Shown here: positions 1 through 8,573 of the stretch, piece after piece
How positions within the stretch are numbered: the first letter of the stretch is position 1
Layout: every line of letters starts with the position of its first letter
Assembly (NCBI GenBank): GCA_016935315.1
Contig: JAFGRD010000109.1
Coordinates: 1 to 51,339 of the forward strand
Length of the DNA: 51,339 bases
Reading direction: 5' to 3'
Origin: Pirellulales bacterium
GTDB taxonomy: Bacteria > Planctomycetota > Planctomycetia > Pirellulales > Thermoguttaceae
The notes under the pieces: generated by a model
Database searches by the model: none
What the model was told of the DNA's origin: nothing
Seen by the model: the letters and a program-made list of their open reading frames with translations, nothing else
Program-made: the position numbers and the translations under genes

Positions 1-501
1 GCTCTCCGTGTCGCCGTTGCCTTGGCCGTTGTGCAGCCAGTTGCAGAACCGCGCGGCGTCCCAGAAGCTCACGAAGTTCACCGGCCGCCTGTCCCAGGAC
101 GACACGCCACCCTTCGGCAAGTAGACATAGGGGTCTTCGATCGTGCCCGAGCCGCTACGGTCGATGCCGCCGTAGGTACCTGCCATTTCGGCGTCGTAGA
201 GCCCGTAGGGGTCGTCCAGGCTGGCCTTGGCGTTGAGGAACTCCCGCCACTGGGCGTTGGTGATCTCGTACTTGCCGATCAAGTAGCAGTAGTCCACGCG
301 GCCGTAGCCGGTGTCGTCGTTTGGGTTGCCGGGGTTGCCGACCGGCACCATTTCGATCGTCACGCCCCCGGCCGCGCCGGCCAACAGCGCGACCGCCAAC
401 AGCGCGATCGCCGCCACGGCCGCCAGCGATCGCCGCAGGCACTTTTCGAAAATGCTCTCTCTCGTCGTGCGAGTCCAGTTACGAGTCGCCGCGGCCGCCA
501 T
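1..501 (-). CDS. SUMF1/FGE-domain secreted protein, 3' end outside window
   Basis: Residues 1-167 of a protein that runs off the window's left edge. An arginine-containing N-terminus is followed by a hydrophobic stretch (about residues 26-44, LAAVAAIALLAVALLAGAAG), a likely signal peptide. The mature part starts VTIEMVPVGN and continues with KYEITNAQWREFLNA and FWDAARFCNWLHNGQ, which are hallmarks of the formylglycine-generating-enzyme (SUMF1) fold. In planctomycetes such secreted proteins are common and usually are not true sulfatase-maturing enzymes; the C-terminal catalytic cysteines cannot be judged because that part is missing. The ATG at 501 gives a complete signal peptide; an upstream TTG is possible. 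A decayed relative lies at 9661-10022. Confidence 0.85.
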   Translation of the reverse strand, partial: MAAAATRNWTRTTRESIFEKCLRRSLAAVAAIALLAVALLAGAAGGVTIEMVPVGNPGNPNDDTGYGRVDYCYLIGKYEITNAQWREFLNAKASLDDPYGLYDAEMAGTYGGIDRSGSGTIEDPYVYLPKGGVSSWDRRPVNFVSFWDAARFCNWLHNGQGNGDTES

Positions 502-645
502 CCGGCCGAAGTGGTAGGACAATTCGATTCTGCACTCAGCCGACCCTGTATGTCAACAGTCCGTGTATCGCCACCCCCCGAGAGATCGCAAGAACCTCGC
601 GGCAAGCTCCTTCTGCGGCCGACACAAGCCCATCCGGCGCGCCGC

Positions 646-2430
646 CTACACCAGCGGCATGGCCCAGGCCAGCAACAGCGTGACGCCCAGGGCGGTGACG
701 CCGAGGATCGCCAGCAGAATGGTCCAGGTCTTCAGGGCTTCGATCTCGGTCAACCCGCTCATCCGGGCGAAGATCCAGAAACCGCTGTCGTTCATCCAGG
801 AGCCGGTCAGCGAGCCCGCGCCGATGGCGGCGGCCAGATAGACGGGATGGCAGCCGAGCATGGCCGAGGAGACGCCCATCGAGGCCATGATGCCGGAGGT
901 GGTGATCATCGAGACCGTGCCGGAGCCCTGAGCGATCTTCATCACCGTGCCGATGCCGTAGCCCAGCAGGAGCATCAGCAGGCCGACGTTCTGGCCGCCG
1001 CTGTCGACCATGCCCTCGATCGCCTCCTTCACGCCGCACTGGCGCAGCATGGCGCCGAAGGCCCCGCCGCCGGACGTGATCAGGATGATCACGCCGCCGC
1101 TCATCAGGGCCGTTTCGGTCTTCTTGGCCAGCTCGGCGAACGACAGCCCGCGCCGGCGGACGAGCACCCACATGGCGATAGCCGCCGAAAGCAGCAGGGC
1201 CAGGTTGGGGTCGCCCAACAGGGCCGTGACCTGCGACGCCTTGCCCAGCCCGGTCGTCCGCACCTGGCCGGGCAAGACGGCTTCGAGCAGGCACCAATTC
1301 AACACGGCCGCATCTTCCTTCGAGAGCTTCTCGATGCCCCGGTCGCGGAGATTCTTGGCGGCGTTGCCTAGTGGCAGGCCCAGCAGCACTTCGTTGTCCG
1401 TCAAGGCGTTGCCGGCCGCCAGCTCCATCAGCGCCTCGCGGAGCCTGGCTTGTGGCGGCTGGACGTCGCTCTTGCTCTCGGCGGCGGCCAGCGACTGCTG
1501 CACGTCGGCCGGCAACAGCTCGAGCAATTGGCGCTGCGCCAGAGGCATCTTCCTCCTGTCGCCGCCGGCCAGCTCGGCCCATACGCCGGGCCAATCAAAG
1601 ATCGCGTCGTCGCGCTGGAGCACGGCCCGGCGGGCCAGCGCGGCGTGTTGTTGCTCGGCGTACATCGAGGTGACCGTGTTGGTCGAAATCAGAACGACCG
1701 GCAGGAGGACCGGCAACAGCGAGACCCACAGCGACGGCAGCTCGTCGTCGGCCAGGGGCTCCGACTCCGGCTCGTCGCCGTAGGGCCGCATCGGCAGGTC
1801 CATCAGCCGGTTCATCACGCGGCAGACCAGCAGCCCGACGACGGCCGTGGGCAGGCCGATCAACGTGCCGATCAGGATCATCATGCCGATGTCGATGCCC
1901 AGGGTGTCGGCCATGATCAGCGGACCGGGCGTGGGCGGCACCAGGGTGTGGGTGATGGCGCCGCCGGTGGCGATGGCGGTGATGTAGAGCACGTAGTTCT
2001 TGTGGGTGCGTTTCCAGAGCGAGCGGGCCAGCGGCACCAGCAGGTAGAAGACGGTATCGAAGAAGACGGGTACCGAGAGGACGAAGCCGCTTCCCACCAG
2101 GGCGGTGGCCGCCCGCTTCTCCCCCAGCACCTTGAGAAACGATCGCACGATGCGGTCGGCAGCCCCGCTGTCCATCAGGCACTTGCCGATGATAGCGGCC
2201 ATGGCGATGACGATGCCGATCTTCGCGGCCGTGTCTCCGAACGCGCCCGCCACGCGTTCGATCTTGTCGGCCAGGCGGCCCGACGAGAGCAGGCTGACCA
2301 GGATGGCCGCGGTCACCAGCGCGAGGAAGGCGTTGACCCGCAGGATGATGATCATGCCGATGACCGTCACCACGCCGATCACCAGGATGACCAGGGGATT
2401 TGCGAGCAGGCTGACCAGCGAATCGAACAT
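646..2430 (-). CDS. GntP-family sugar-acid permease with large central insertion
   Basis: Predicted inner-membrane H+ symporter of the gluconate permease (GntP) family, 594 aa against about 440-450 usual. Family segments are clear: SGFVLSVPVFFDTVFYLL, THTLVPPTPGPL and, near the end, AQGSGTVSMITTSGIM and GAGSLTGSWMNDSGFW. Many hydrophobic segments cover both halves. The extra length is a charged, non-hydrophobic block at about residues 255-400, between two membrane segments near the middle. The ATG at 2430 starts directly with the first hydrophobic helix, so it is preferred over the in-frame upstream codon that would run through the R1 repeat at 2448-2550. Substrate (gluconate or another sugar acid) cannot be told. 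Confidence 0.9.
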   Translation of the reverse strand: MFDSLVSLLANPLVILVIGVVTVIGMIIILRVNAFLALVTAAILVSLLSSGRLADKIERVAGAFGDTAAKIGIVIAMAAIIGKCLMDSGAADRIVRSFLKVLGEKRAATALVGSGFVLSVPVFFDTVFYLLVPLARSLWKRTHKNYVLYITAIATGGAITHTLVPPTPGPLIMADTLGIDIGMMILIGTLIGLPTAVVGLLVCRVMNRLMDLPMRPYGDEPESEPLADDELPSLWVSLLPVLLPVVLISTNTVTSMYAEQQHAALARRAVLQRDDAIFDWPGVWAELAGGDRRKMPLAQRQLLELLPADVQQSLAAAESKSDVQPPQARLREALMELAAGNALTDNEVLLGLPLGNAAKNLRDRGIEKLSKEDAAVLNWCLLEAVLPGQVRTTGLGKASQVTALLGDPNLALLLSAAIAMWVLVRRRGLSFAELAKKTETALMSGGVIILITSGGGAFGAMLRQCGVKEAIEGMVDSGGQNVGLLMLLLGYGIGTVMKIAQGSGTVSMITTSGIMASMGVSSAMLGCHPVYLAAAIGAGSLTGSWMNDSGFWIFARMSGLTEIEALKTWTILLAILGVTALGVTLLLAWAMPLV

Positions 2431-2447
2431 GGCTACACACCGAGTCC

Positions 2448-2550
2448 TATTGATGTCCGCGTTGTGAATGATCCAGGCCGACCAACGGGAGGCCGGCAAA
2501 ATCGGACTCCCGTTGGTCGCCCTCGCGCATTGACTGTGCAAGCGTCAATA
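2448..2550 (-). repeat. R1 element, copy 1 (leader of gntP-like gene)
   Basis: One of three 103-bp copies in the window (others at 36943-37045 and 41919-42021). In gene sense it starts TATTGACGCTTGCACA and ends ACATCAATA. Its centre is a 12-bp perfect stem (CGACCAACGGGA with TCCCGTTGGTCG) enclosing a further 3-bp CCG/CGG pair and a 7-nt loop. The outer 31 bases on each side pair imperfectly without gaps, so the whole element can form one long hairpin. It ends 17 nt before the GntP start codon and begins 80 nt after the stop of the upstream co-directional gene. TA at both ends could also be a transposition footprint. Confidence 0.85.
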
Positions 2551-2630
2551 AGGCAAGGGAACGAGCCCAAACACGGCCGCAGTTTACGGGCGTCCGGCCG
2601 CCAGTGCAACCCCTGGGGGAAGAACGCCCG

Positions 2631-4778
2631 CTACTGCTCTTTGCTGAGCGTGAATCCCTTGAAGAACCAACCCTTCGGCTCGCCGGTGGTCTGGTCGCTT
2701 TCGCTGGCCACGACCATGCCGGCCGGGCCGAGGAACCGCCGGACGGCGTCGTAGGCGGGCAGCTTCGAGCCGTCGATCCTTTGGTTACGGACGTCGCCCC
2801 TGCCCTCCCCGAAGATCCTGTTGAGCACGCGGCCCAGCAGGGTTTCGCTTTCGGGCATTCTGCCCTGGCGGATCAACTCGTAGGTCGGGCGGTATTCCTC
2901 GTCGGTGCGGGAGAAGGACCGGCCGCATTGCCCGGCGATAGACAACTGCCCGACCGCGTCGTCGACCATCCGGTAGTCGATGTTGTTGGCCAGCGTCTCG
3001 CGCTGTGCGGAGAGACGGAGGACCTTGGTGAGGAACTCCAGATGCGAGGCGATAAACAGATGGCCGTTGGCCACGGTCACCGCGGCATGGGGGAGCAAGC
3101 GAAACGGCTCCTTGGGCGTTTCCGAGTCGTCCTCGTCGCCCGACTCGTCGGGCATCAGCGACGGGATCGCTCCGACCCGGACCTCCGGCACGTCGAGATG
3201 CGCTTCCTCGATGATCTCCCAGACGACGTGGCCGTCGATCTCGCGGCGTTTGGCGGTGGGCTCGGTCTTCATCGTCTTCTCGATGGCCAGGGCCACCTTC
3301 TGCTCGTCGGCCGTCTCGATGGCGTACAGCAACCGTTCGCTGGTCGTGGTGATGGGCAGCTCGTAGTCGCTGATGACGGTGATTCGCCGTCCCAAGTGGC
3401 GGATCAACTCGGCGCGGAGATCGATTTTCGGCCCGTCTTCCTGGGTCTTCATGCCGTCGAGAACCTCGGCCCAAATGCCCGTGTACTGCAAATAGGCCCG
3501 CAGATCGGCCGCCCTCTTGCGTACGACGTAGATGGCGTCCTGGTCGGTGATTTCCCAGACGCTCCCGGCCTGTCGCGTGGCCACGGCAGCCTGTGGCGAG
3601 AGCGTCATCCGCAGCTTGTCGAGCTGTTCGCCAATCGCCTGCGGGACCGTGCCCTTCTCGAGATCCTGTTGGCACTCCGCGGCAACGCGGAACATGTACT
3701 CCTCTCCGCCGAACACTTCGTCGAACAACGGCCCGAAGTTGTCGAAGGCAACCAGCACGTCGCAGTAGAACGTGGTGTAGGTGGCCACGTCGCGGGGGAC
3801 CCAGGGCTGGGGCTTGAAATCGCTCCCGGCGGGAAAGGCGAGCATCTTCATCGCATTCTTGTACGGCGGCGGGACGTAGACGAAGGTCCGATGGACCATC
3901 TCGTATCCTTCCGAAGCGAGGCTGACGAACCCGGCCGCGCTGCGAACGGCCGCCAGGCCCTGGTTCTGCAGGATCTCGACGACGGGTTTGCCCTTGCGGC
4001 GCTGTTGTGGGGGCGTGGCGGCCCGTATCGCCTCGGCATAGCCCAAGGGGTGAATGAACCAGCGAATCTGCGGTATCGCGCCGCCTGCGTCCTGGCTGCA
4101 GCGACCCATCGCCACCTGGAAATCCGGCAGCGTGGCCAGGCTGCTGCGCGGGGTACCCGCGGCCCGGGCAAGGATCCCCCGCAAGACGTTCAGGTCGGTT
4201 GACGCAACCAGCAACTGATCGGTCAACAGATAGTAGACCTGCTGGTTCTTGGCGCCCTCGATTTCCGGCGGCGGCGGAACGTCGAAGTGGACGACGGGCT
4301 GGGTGCCTTCGGCCACGGTGCCGGTGTCTTGCTTGGCGCCGCGAGCGATCAGGTTCTCGGCGACCTTCTCCAGCAGGGCTTGGGCCTTCGGGAGGTTGCC
4401 GGTCACGTCCATGACCAGGGCCACGGCCGCCCGATCCGGGGCCGCAAGGACGACGCCGATGCCGATCTCGCCGCTGGGCACGTCCTTCAGATCGTCCAGC
4501 GTCAGACCCAGCCGCCGTCGGACTCCGGTCCAGCGGCTCTCATACTGCTGCCGAAGGTCATCGGCGAACGGCTCCATCACCGGGTCGGCCATCAGTCGGC
4601 CAAGCTGGGTCTGGTTCCAGTGTTCGATCAAGCTCGGGACACTGGCCACCGCCAAGAAGCCCTTGGTCGTCTCGGGAAACAGGTTTTCGGCCGGTTGGGC
4701 GGCTCGCGACGGCGGCGCAGCCAAGACGCACAGAAAACCGAGAAGCCAAAACGTCACACAGGTCCAAATCCGCGGCAC
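2631..4778 (-). CDS. Large secreted planctomycete protein of unknown function
   Basis: 715 aa from a GTG start at 4778, chosen because AAGGAG lies 7 nt upstream and the protein then begins with a clean signal peptide (hydrophobic TFWLLGFLCVLAAPPSRAAQ). The mature chain has no membrane segment. It contains stretches such as ETTKGFLAVASVPSLIEHW and LPHAAVTVANGHLFIASH that resemble the DUF3352-like secreted proteins I associate with planctomycetes, but I cannot assign a family firmly. Acidic patches (SGDEDDSETPKE) occur near residue 580. It is upstream of, and co-directional with, the GntP gene, separated by R1. Expected in the periplasm or outside; no enzymatic motif seen. Confidence 0.75.
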   Translation of the reverse strand: MPRIWTCVTFWLLGFLCVLAAPPSRAAQPAENLFPETTKGFLAVASVPSLIEHWNQTQLGRLMADPVMEPFADDLRQQYESRWTGVRRRLGLTLDDLKDVPSGEIGIGVVLAAPDRAAVALVMDVTGNLPKAQALLEKVAENLIARGAKQDTGTVAEGTQPVVHFDVPPPPEIEGAKNQQVYYLLTDQLLVASTDLNVLRGILARAAGTPRSSLATLPDFQVAMGRCSQDAGGAIPQIRWFIHPLGYAEAIRAATPPQQRRKGKPVVEILQNQGLAAVRSAAGFVSLASEGYEMVHRTFVYVPPPYKNAMKMLAFPAGSDFKPQPWVPRDVATYTTFYCDVLVAFDNFGPLFDEVFGGEEYMFRVAAECQQDLEKGTVPQAIGEQLDKLRMTLSPQAAVATRQAGSVWEITDQDAIYVVRKRAADLRAYLQYTGIWAEVLDGMKTQEDGPKIDLRAELIRHLGRRITVISDYELPITTTSERLLYAIETADEQKVALAIEKTMKTEPTAKRREIDGHVVWEIIEEAHLDVPEVRVGAIPSLMPDESGDEDDSETPKEPFRLLPHAAVTVANGHLFIASHLEFLTKVLRLSAQRETLANNIDYRMVDDAVGQLSIAGQCGRSFSRTDEEYRPTYELIRQGRMPESETLLGRVLNRIFGEGRGDVRNQRIDGSKLPAYDAVRRFLGPAGMVVASESDQTTGEPKGWFFKGFTLSKEQ

Positions 4779-4853
4779 GGCGATACTCCTTCCAGGGCTC
4801 CAGCCACACATAGAGAACAGGAAGTTTATCCGGATGAGATCATTCACGCTAGA

Positions 4854-4899
4854 CTAGTTGGACGAACTAGGCAAAGGGGGGGTGGCTTCGTCTTGCCTA
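4854..4899. promoter_or_regulatory. Inverted repeats between divergent genes
   Basis: The 221-bp gap between the divergent genes at 4778 and 5000 has two overlapping inverted repeats: CTAGTT/AACTAG (4854-4859 with 4865-4870) and TAGGCAA/TTGCCTA (4868-4874 with 4893-4899). They could be an operator or two alternative hairpins. No convincing promoter boxes were found beside them. Confidence 0.25.
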
Positions 4900-4999
4900 T
4901 GGGTTGGAGAAGGTTTGCCGGGCGTCAGCCGCCCCGCCTGACCCAACTCCCGCATCTACCCAGCGGGCCTGATGGACACGCGGCCGCACGAAGTCCATA

Positions 5000-6409
5000 A
5001 TGGCCCCCATGCACGATTTCCAGAGCGAAAGCCTCAGCCACGACCCGGTTCACGGCTACATTCCGTTCACTTCCCCCGTCGGGCTTCCCGAAGGGGAGGT
5101 CTCGGAGCAACGGCTGATCGACCATCCGTGGTTGCAGCGGCTGCGACAGATTCACCAGCTGCAAACCGCCTGGTGGGTCTTTCCGACGGCCGAGCACACA
5201 CGTTTTCAGCACGTTTTGGGGGCCATGCACCTGGCCAGCCGGGCCACCGACGCCTTGTTCGCCAGCCTCCAGGAAGTCTGCCCCGACGTGCCCAGCCGCG
5301 GCTATGTCGAGTCGCTTCTGCGGTTGGCCGCGTTGCTGCACGACGTGGGGCACGGCCCGTTCGGGCATTTCTTCGACGCGCATTTTCTGGCCGACTACGG
5401 GCTGACGCACGAGACGGTCGGCAGCGAGATCATCCGGCGGGAGTTGGCCCCGATGATTTGCCGGGTTCGCCGCAACCCCAACAGCCGGCTTCAGGCCCAG
5501 GAGACCTTGGACCCGGAGCAGATCGCGTTCTTGATTTCCCGACCCCGCGAGGAGTCCGGCGGCGAAAGCCCGCAGTGGCTCAGGCTGTTGCGAAGCCTGT
5601 TCAGCGGGCTGTACACGGTCGACAACATGGACTTCGTGCTGCGCGACGCTTACATGTCGGGCTACAGCGTCCGGGCTTTCGACCTGCAGCGTCTGCTGCA
5701 TTACAGTGTATTTACCCCTAGCGGTCTGACCATTCACGAGCGGGGGCTGTCGGCGCTGGTGCAGTTCATTTCGGTTCGGGCGGAGCTATTTCGGACGGTC
5801 TATTTTCACCGCACGGTCCGCGCCATCGACCTGACGCTGCAGGAGCTGTTCGCCGAAAGCAAGCGACACCTGTTTCCCGGCAATCCGCTGGAGCACCTCG
5901 ACGCCTACCAGCGGCTGACCGAATGGTCGCTGCTGGTCGAAGTTAGCCACTGGCCCGACAGCACGGATCCGGCCCTGCGGGTGCTGGGAGGACGCTGGCA
6001 GCGTTTCCTCCACCGCGAGATCCCCTGGAAAATGGCTTGCGAACGGACGATCTTTTTCGCGCCGGGCGAGGCGGAAAAGAGCAGCGTCTTCAGCAACGAG
6101 AAGGTGTTCGAGGCGGCGGTGCGCGGCGCCTTGCCGGCCGATTTGCGGGAGATGCCGCTGCGGGTCGACACGGCCCGGCACGTCCATCGCCCCGGCAGTC
6201 ACACGCCCGCGGCCGGACAGAACTTCCTTTACGAGCCCACCAGCGGCAAGATCCGGAGCCTGGACGACCGCGAGCTGTTCCGGCGAATTGCCATCAGCTA
6301 TCGGATCTGTCGCGTTTACGCCCAGGACAGTCGCCACAACGCCGCCCTGGCGTCCGCCGTCGATCGTCTGACGGCAACCGGCGGCACCGACGACGTGACC
6401 AATATGTAA
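5000..6409 (+). CDS. HD-domain phosphohydrolase (dGTPase/SAMHD1-like)
   Basis: 469 aa. The metal-binding HD signature is complete: H of HTRFQHVLGAMHLA (about residue 72), the HD pair in LLHDVGHGPFGHFF (about residue 114), and a later D in GLYTVDNMDFVLRD (about residue 213). This arrangement is typical of the SAMHD1/YwfO type of HD proteins, many of which hydrolyse dNTPs or other nucleotides. The start DPVHGYIPF is also typical of the group. Soluble, cytoplasmic, with no added domain. ATG at 5000 or 5009 are both possible. It appears to be a single-gene unit, followed by an R3 repeat 22 nt after the stop. True substrate unknown. Confidence 0.88.
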   Translation: MAPMHDFQSESLSHDPVHGYIPFTSPVGLPEGEVSEQRLIDHPWLQRLRQIHQLQTAWWVFPTAEHTRFQHVLGAMHLASRATDALFASLQEVCPDVPSRGYVESLLRLAALLHDVGHGPFGHFFDAHFLADYGLTHETVGSEIIRRELAPMICRVRRNPNSRLQAQETLDPEQIAFLISRPREESGGESPQWLRLLRSLFSGLYTVDNMDFVLRDAYMSGYSVRAFDLQRLLHYSVFTPSGLTIHERGLSALVQFISVRAELFRTVYFHRTVRAIDLTLQELFAESKRHLFPGNPLEHLDAYQRLTEWSLLVEVSHWPDSTDPALRVLGGRWQRFLHREIPWKMACERTIFFAPGEAEKSSVFSNEKVFEAAVRGALPADLREMPLRVDTARHVHRPGSHTPAAGQNFLYEPTSGKIRSLDDRELFRRIAISYRICRVYAQDSRHNAALASAVDRLTATGGTDDVTNM

Positions 6410-6430
6410 CGAGAACTTGTCCGATTTGGG

Positions 6431-6492
6431 GCCCGCAAAAGAACAAGTTGGGCATTTTTTGGTCGGAAAGGCGGCGCAGACGCCTTTCCAAC
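6431..6492 (+). repeat. R3 element, copy A
   Basis: Box GCAAAAGAACAAGTTGGGC followed by a T-rich run and a perfect 9-bp hairpin, GGAAAGGCG-(GCGCAGA)-CGCCTTTCC. Related copies are at 8481-8549 (reverse) and 47461-47534; a degenerate one lies at 47622-47690. It sits between the HD gene and the UPF0158-fRMsr gene. Confidence 0.8.
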
Positions 6493-6533
6493 TATAACGC
6501 TCCAGCCTTCTCCGAATCCCAGGGGCGATACCC

Positions 6534-7511
6534 ATGAGCGCCAAGGTCAGACTGAGCGAAATTCTCGAGGCGATGGAGCCCCAGAGCGGGGAGTCCTCTG
6601 CTTATCTCGACAAGCGGTCGGGCAAAGTCGTCGTGTTCATGGACGAGGAGTTGCGGGCCGCCGAGGACGACGAGCCGCTGGACGACTATCCCGATTGGCA
6701 ACGCGAGAACATCAAGCTGGCGCAGGAGATGCTCGTTGACGACGACGCCTTTGTCGGCTTGCCCACGGAATTCGACATCCACGAGTACGGCATCATGGAG
6801 AGGTTCTGTCTCTCGCTGGAAGACGGGGAGGTTTCCGACGTCCTGACCCGTGCCATCCAGGGCAGCGGCGCGTTCCGCCGGTTCAAGAACGGGATCCAGC
6901 GATACGGAATCGCCGAAACATGGTATCCGTTTCGCGACGAGGCGCTGAAGAGAATCGCCGTCGAGTGGTGCCGGTCGCACGAGATTTCCTATCGCGACGA
7001 CGTCAAGCCAATGCTGAAGTCGAGCGGACCTCCGGAGACGGCCAAGGCTGGGCTCTACCATCAACTCGTATTGCGGTTGCGCGGGTTGCTGGAGGGCGAA
7101 AGGGACTTCACGGCCAACGCGGCCAACACGGCGGGTGTGATCTCTCACGGGCTAGCGGAGGTAAACTGGGTTGGATTCTACGTCCTCCGGGGCAACGAGC
7201 TGGTTCTGGGACCTTTCCAGGGAAGACCGGCCTGCACGCGAATCCCCCTCGGAAAGGGCGTCTGCGGCTCGGCCGCCCAGTCGCGCCAGACCGTGGTGGT
7301 GGAGAACGTTCGCGAGTTTCCCGGACACATCGCCTGCGACGATGCGTCCGCCTCGGAAATCGTCGTCCCGCTGATCCACGACGATCGGCTGATCGGCGTC
7401 CTCGACCTGGACAGCCCGGCCCTCGGACGCTTCGACGACGAGGACCGGCAAGGACTGGAGAAGCTGGTGGAAGTGTTTCTGGAGGCGACGGAGTTGCGCA
7501 CTCAGCCGTGA
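6534..7511 (+). CDS. Fusion of UPF0158 domain with free methionine-(R)-sulfoxide reductase (GAF)
   Basis: 325 aa. Residues 1-150 match the UPF0158 family (VRLSEILEAMEPQSGE, then the acidic DEELRAAEDDEPLDDY), whose role is unknown. Residues about 170-325 are a GAF domain of the fRMsr/YebR type, which reduces free methionine-(R)-sulfoxide using cysteines. All three expected cysteines are present: PACTRIPLGKG, GVCGSAAQ and HIACDDAS; the SEIVVPL and GVLDLDSP segments are also typical. The two halves are in one frame with no stop between them. Cytoplasmic. It stands alone between two intergenic repeat-bearing or promoter-bearing gaps. The redox half is well supported; why UPF0158 is joined to it is unknown. 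Confidence 0.9.
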   Translation: MSAKVRLSEILEAMEPQSGESSAYLDKRSGKVVVFMDEELRAAEDDEPLDDYPDWQRENIKLAQEMLVDDDAFVGLPTEFDIHEYGIMERFCLSLEDGEVSDVLTRAIQGSGAFRRFKNGIQRYGIAETWYPFRDEALKRIAVEWCRSHEISYRDDVKPMLKSSGPPETAKAGLYHQLVLRLRGLLEGERDFTANAANTAGVISHGLAEVNWVGFYVLRGNELVLGPFQGRPACTRIPLGKGVCGSAAQSRQTVVVENVREFPGHIACDDASASEIVVPLIHDDRLIGVLDLDSPALGRFDDEDRQGLEKLVEVFLEATELRTQP

Positions 7512-7637
7512 AAGCCTGTCGGAGATTCGAGTTGAGCATGCACGAAGGCGAAGGCAACCGCAGCCTGGTTTCCGACCAGCCATTGACGCGCAAGCGGAAG
7601 CCGGTGTGCCCAGCCTACCGAAACGCCGGAATGCGGG

Positions 7638-7643
7638 TATAAT
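7638..7643 (+). promoter_or_regulatory. Candidate -10 box TATAAT
   Basis: A perfect TATAAT preceded by GGG in the 268-bp gap before the flavoprotein gene. The -35 position (CTACCG, 17-bp spacer) is poor. The start codon is about 137 nt downstream. A similar GGGTATAAT occurs at 32371-32378. Confidence 0.35.
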
Positions 7644-7779
7644 CATCTAATGCGTGTTGGAGTTTCAAGCCGGCAGCCGGCGGCCGACAGCCAACCATCG
7701 ATAACGCACCACGGACAGGCGAACGCAAAGGGGACGGCCCGCGCCGCATCTCATCCGCTCGACAAGAGGGAGCCGATCC

Positions 7780-8451
7780 ATGACAGCCCAGGTCCTCGGC
7801 ATCAGTGGCAGCCCGATCCTCGACAGCAATACGGACCGGGCCGTCCAACGGATCCTGCAACACATCGGGCTCCGCACCGAATTCGTCAAGCTCAGCACGC
7901 TGGACTTCGCGCCGTGTCGGGCGTGCCTGGGATGCGTCAACAGCAACGAGTGCGTGGTCAACGACGACGCCCGGGAGCTGGCCGCCAAGTTCCGCGACGC
8001 GCCGGCGTTCGTGCTCGGCGGCTACACGCCCTACAGCAGTCTCGACGCCCGGACCAAGGCCTTCATGGAGCGGATGTACTGCTTCCGACACATCAGCTGG
8101 GGCAACGCGGGCAAGGTGGGTGTGTCGGTGGTGACCACGGCCTGTCGTCCAGGTGTGCCCGGTCTGCCCCCGGCGTCCGAGACGGCCCTGTCGCAGATCG
8201 CCATGTGGATGAAGGAGGAGGGCATCGAGAACCTCGGCTCGCTAGTGGTCGAGGGTAACGTCCCCTGCATCCGCTGTGGCCGCGGCGACGCCTGTCCGGC
8301 CAGCGGCGTGAAGGTGCTTCACGGCCCCGAGGCGACCGTGGCATCGGTCGGCGTGCGGACCTTTGAGGAGGACGAATCGTTGCTGCGCAACGCGGAACAG
8401 CTCGGCGAGAAGATCCGCGCTGCGGTGCTCGGCAAGGAATCCGATCGTTGA
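7780..8451 (+). CDS. Iron-sulfur flavoprotein (NADPH-dependent FMN reductase fold)
   Basis: 223 aa, cytoplasmic. The N-terminus GISGSPILDSNTDRAV is the FMN-phosphate loop of the flavodoxin-like NADPH-dependent FMN reductase fold. It is followed at about residues 46-58 by CRACLGCVNSNEC, i.e. C-x2-C-x2-C-x5-C. This fits the compact cluster motif of Isf-type iron-sulfur flavoproteins (C-x2-C-x2-C-x4-7-C), so a [4Fe-4S] cluster plus FMN is likely. A second Cys group (PCIRCGRGDAC) lies at about residue 165 and could bind another metal or form disulfides. Probable role: two-electron to one-electron transfer or detoxification of oxidants; partner unknown. Confidence 0.82.
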   Translation: MTAQVLGISGSPILDSNTDRAVQRILQHIGLRTEFVKLSTLDFAPCRACLGCVNSNECVVNDDARELAAKFRDAPAFVLGGYTPYSSLDARTKAFMERMYCFRHISWGNAGKVGVSVVTTACRPGVPGLPPASETALSQIAMWMKEEGIENLGSLVVEGNVPCIRCGRGDACPASGVKVLHGPEATVASVGVRTFEEDESLLRNAEQLGEKIRAAVLGKESDR

Positions 8452-8480
8452 CGCCGGTGTAATAAACACGCAGGGCGAGC

Positions 8481-8549
8481 ATTATGGCCGCAAAGGCACC
8501 TGCGCCGCCGTTGTGGCCATAAGAAGGCCCAACTTGTTCTTTTGCGAGT
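8481..8549 (-). repeat. R3 element, copy B
   Basis: Read on the minus strand: the conserved box (ACTCGCAAAAGAACAAG then TTGGGC) followed by a hairpin with outer stem TTATGGCC/GGCCATAA and the conserved loop core GGCGCAG. The outer stem differs fully in sequence from copies A and C yet still pairs. It lies between two plus-strand genes, antisense to both. Confidence 0.8.
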
Positions 8550-8573
8550 CCATAGCATCGGGGGCCGCCAGCC

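Noticed and set aside
2448-2550. Promoter inside R1 from its TTGACG
   Set aside because: No -10-like sequence occurs at 16-18 bp spacing in any of the three copies.
2604-4202. 532-codon open frame on the plus strand opposite the secreted protein gene
   Set aside because: No recognisable domain and shadow-like composition; the minus strand has a signal peptide and a good ribosome binding site.
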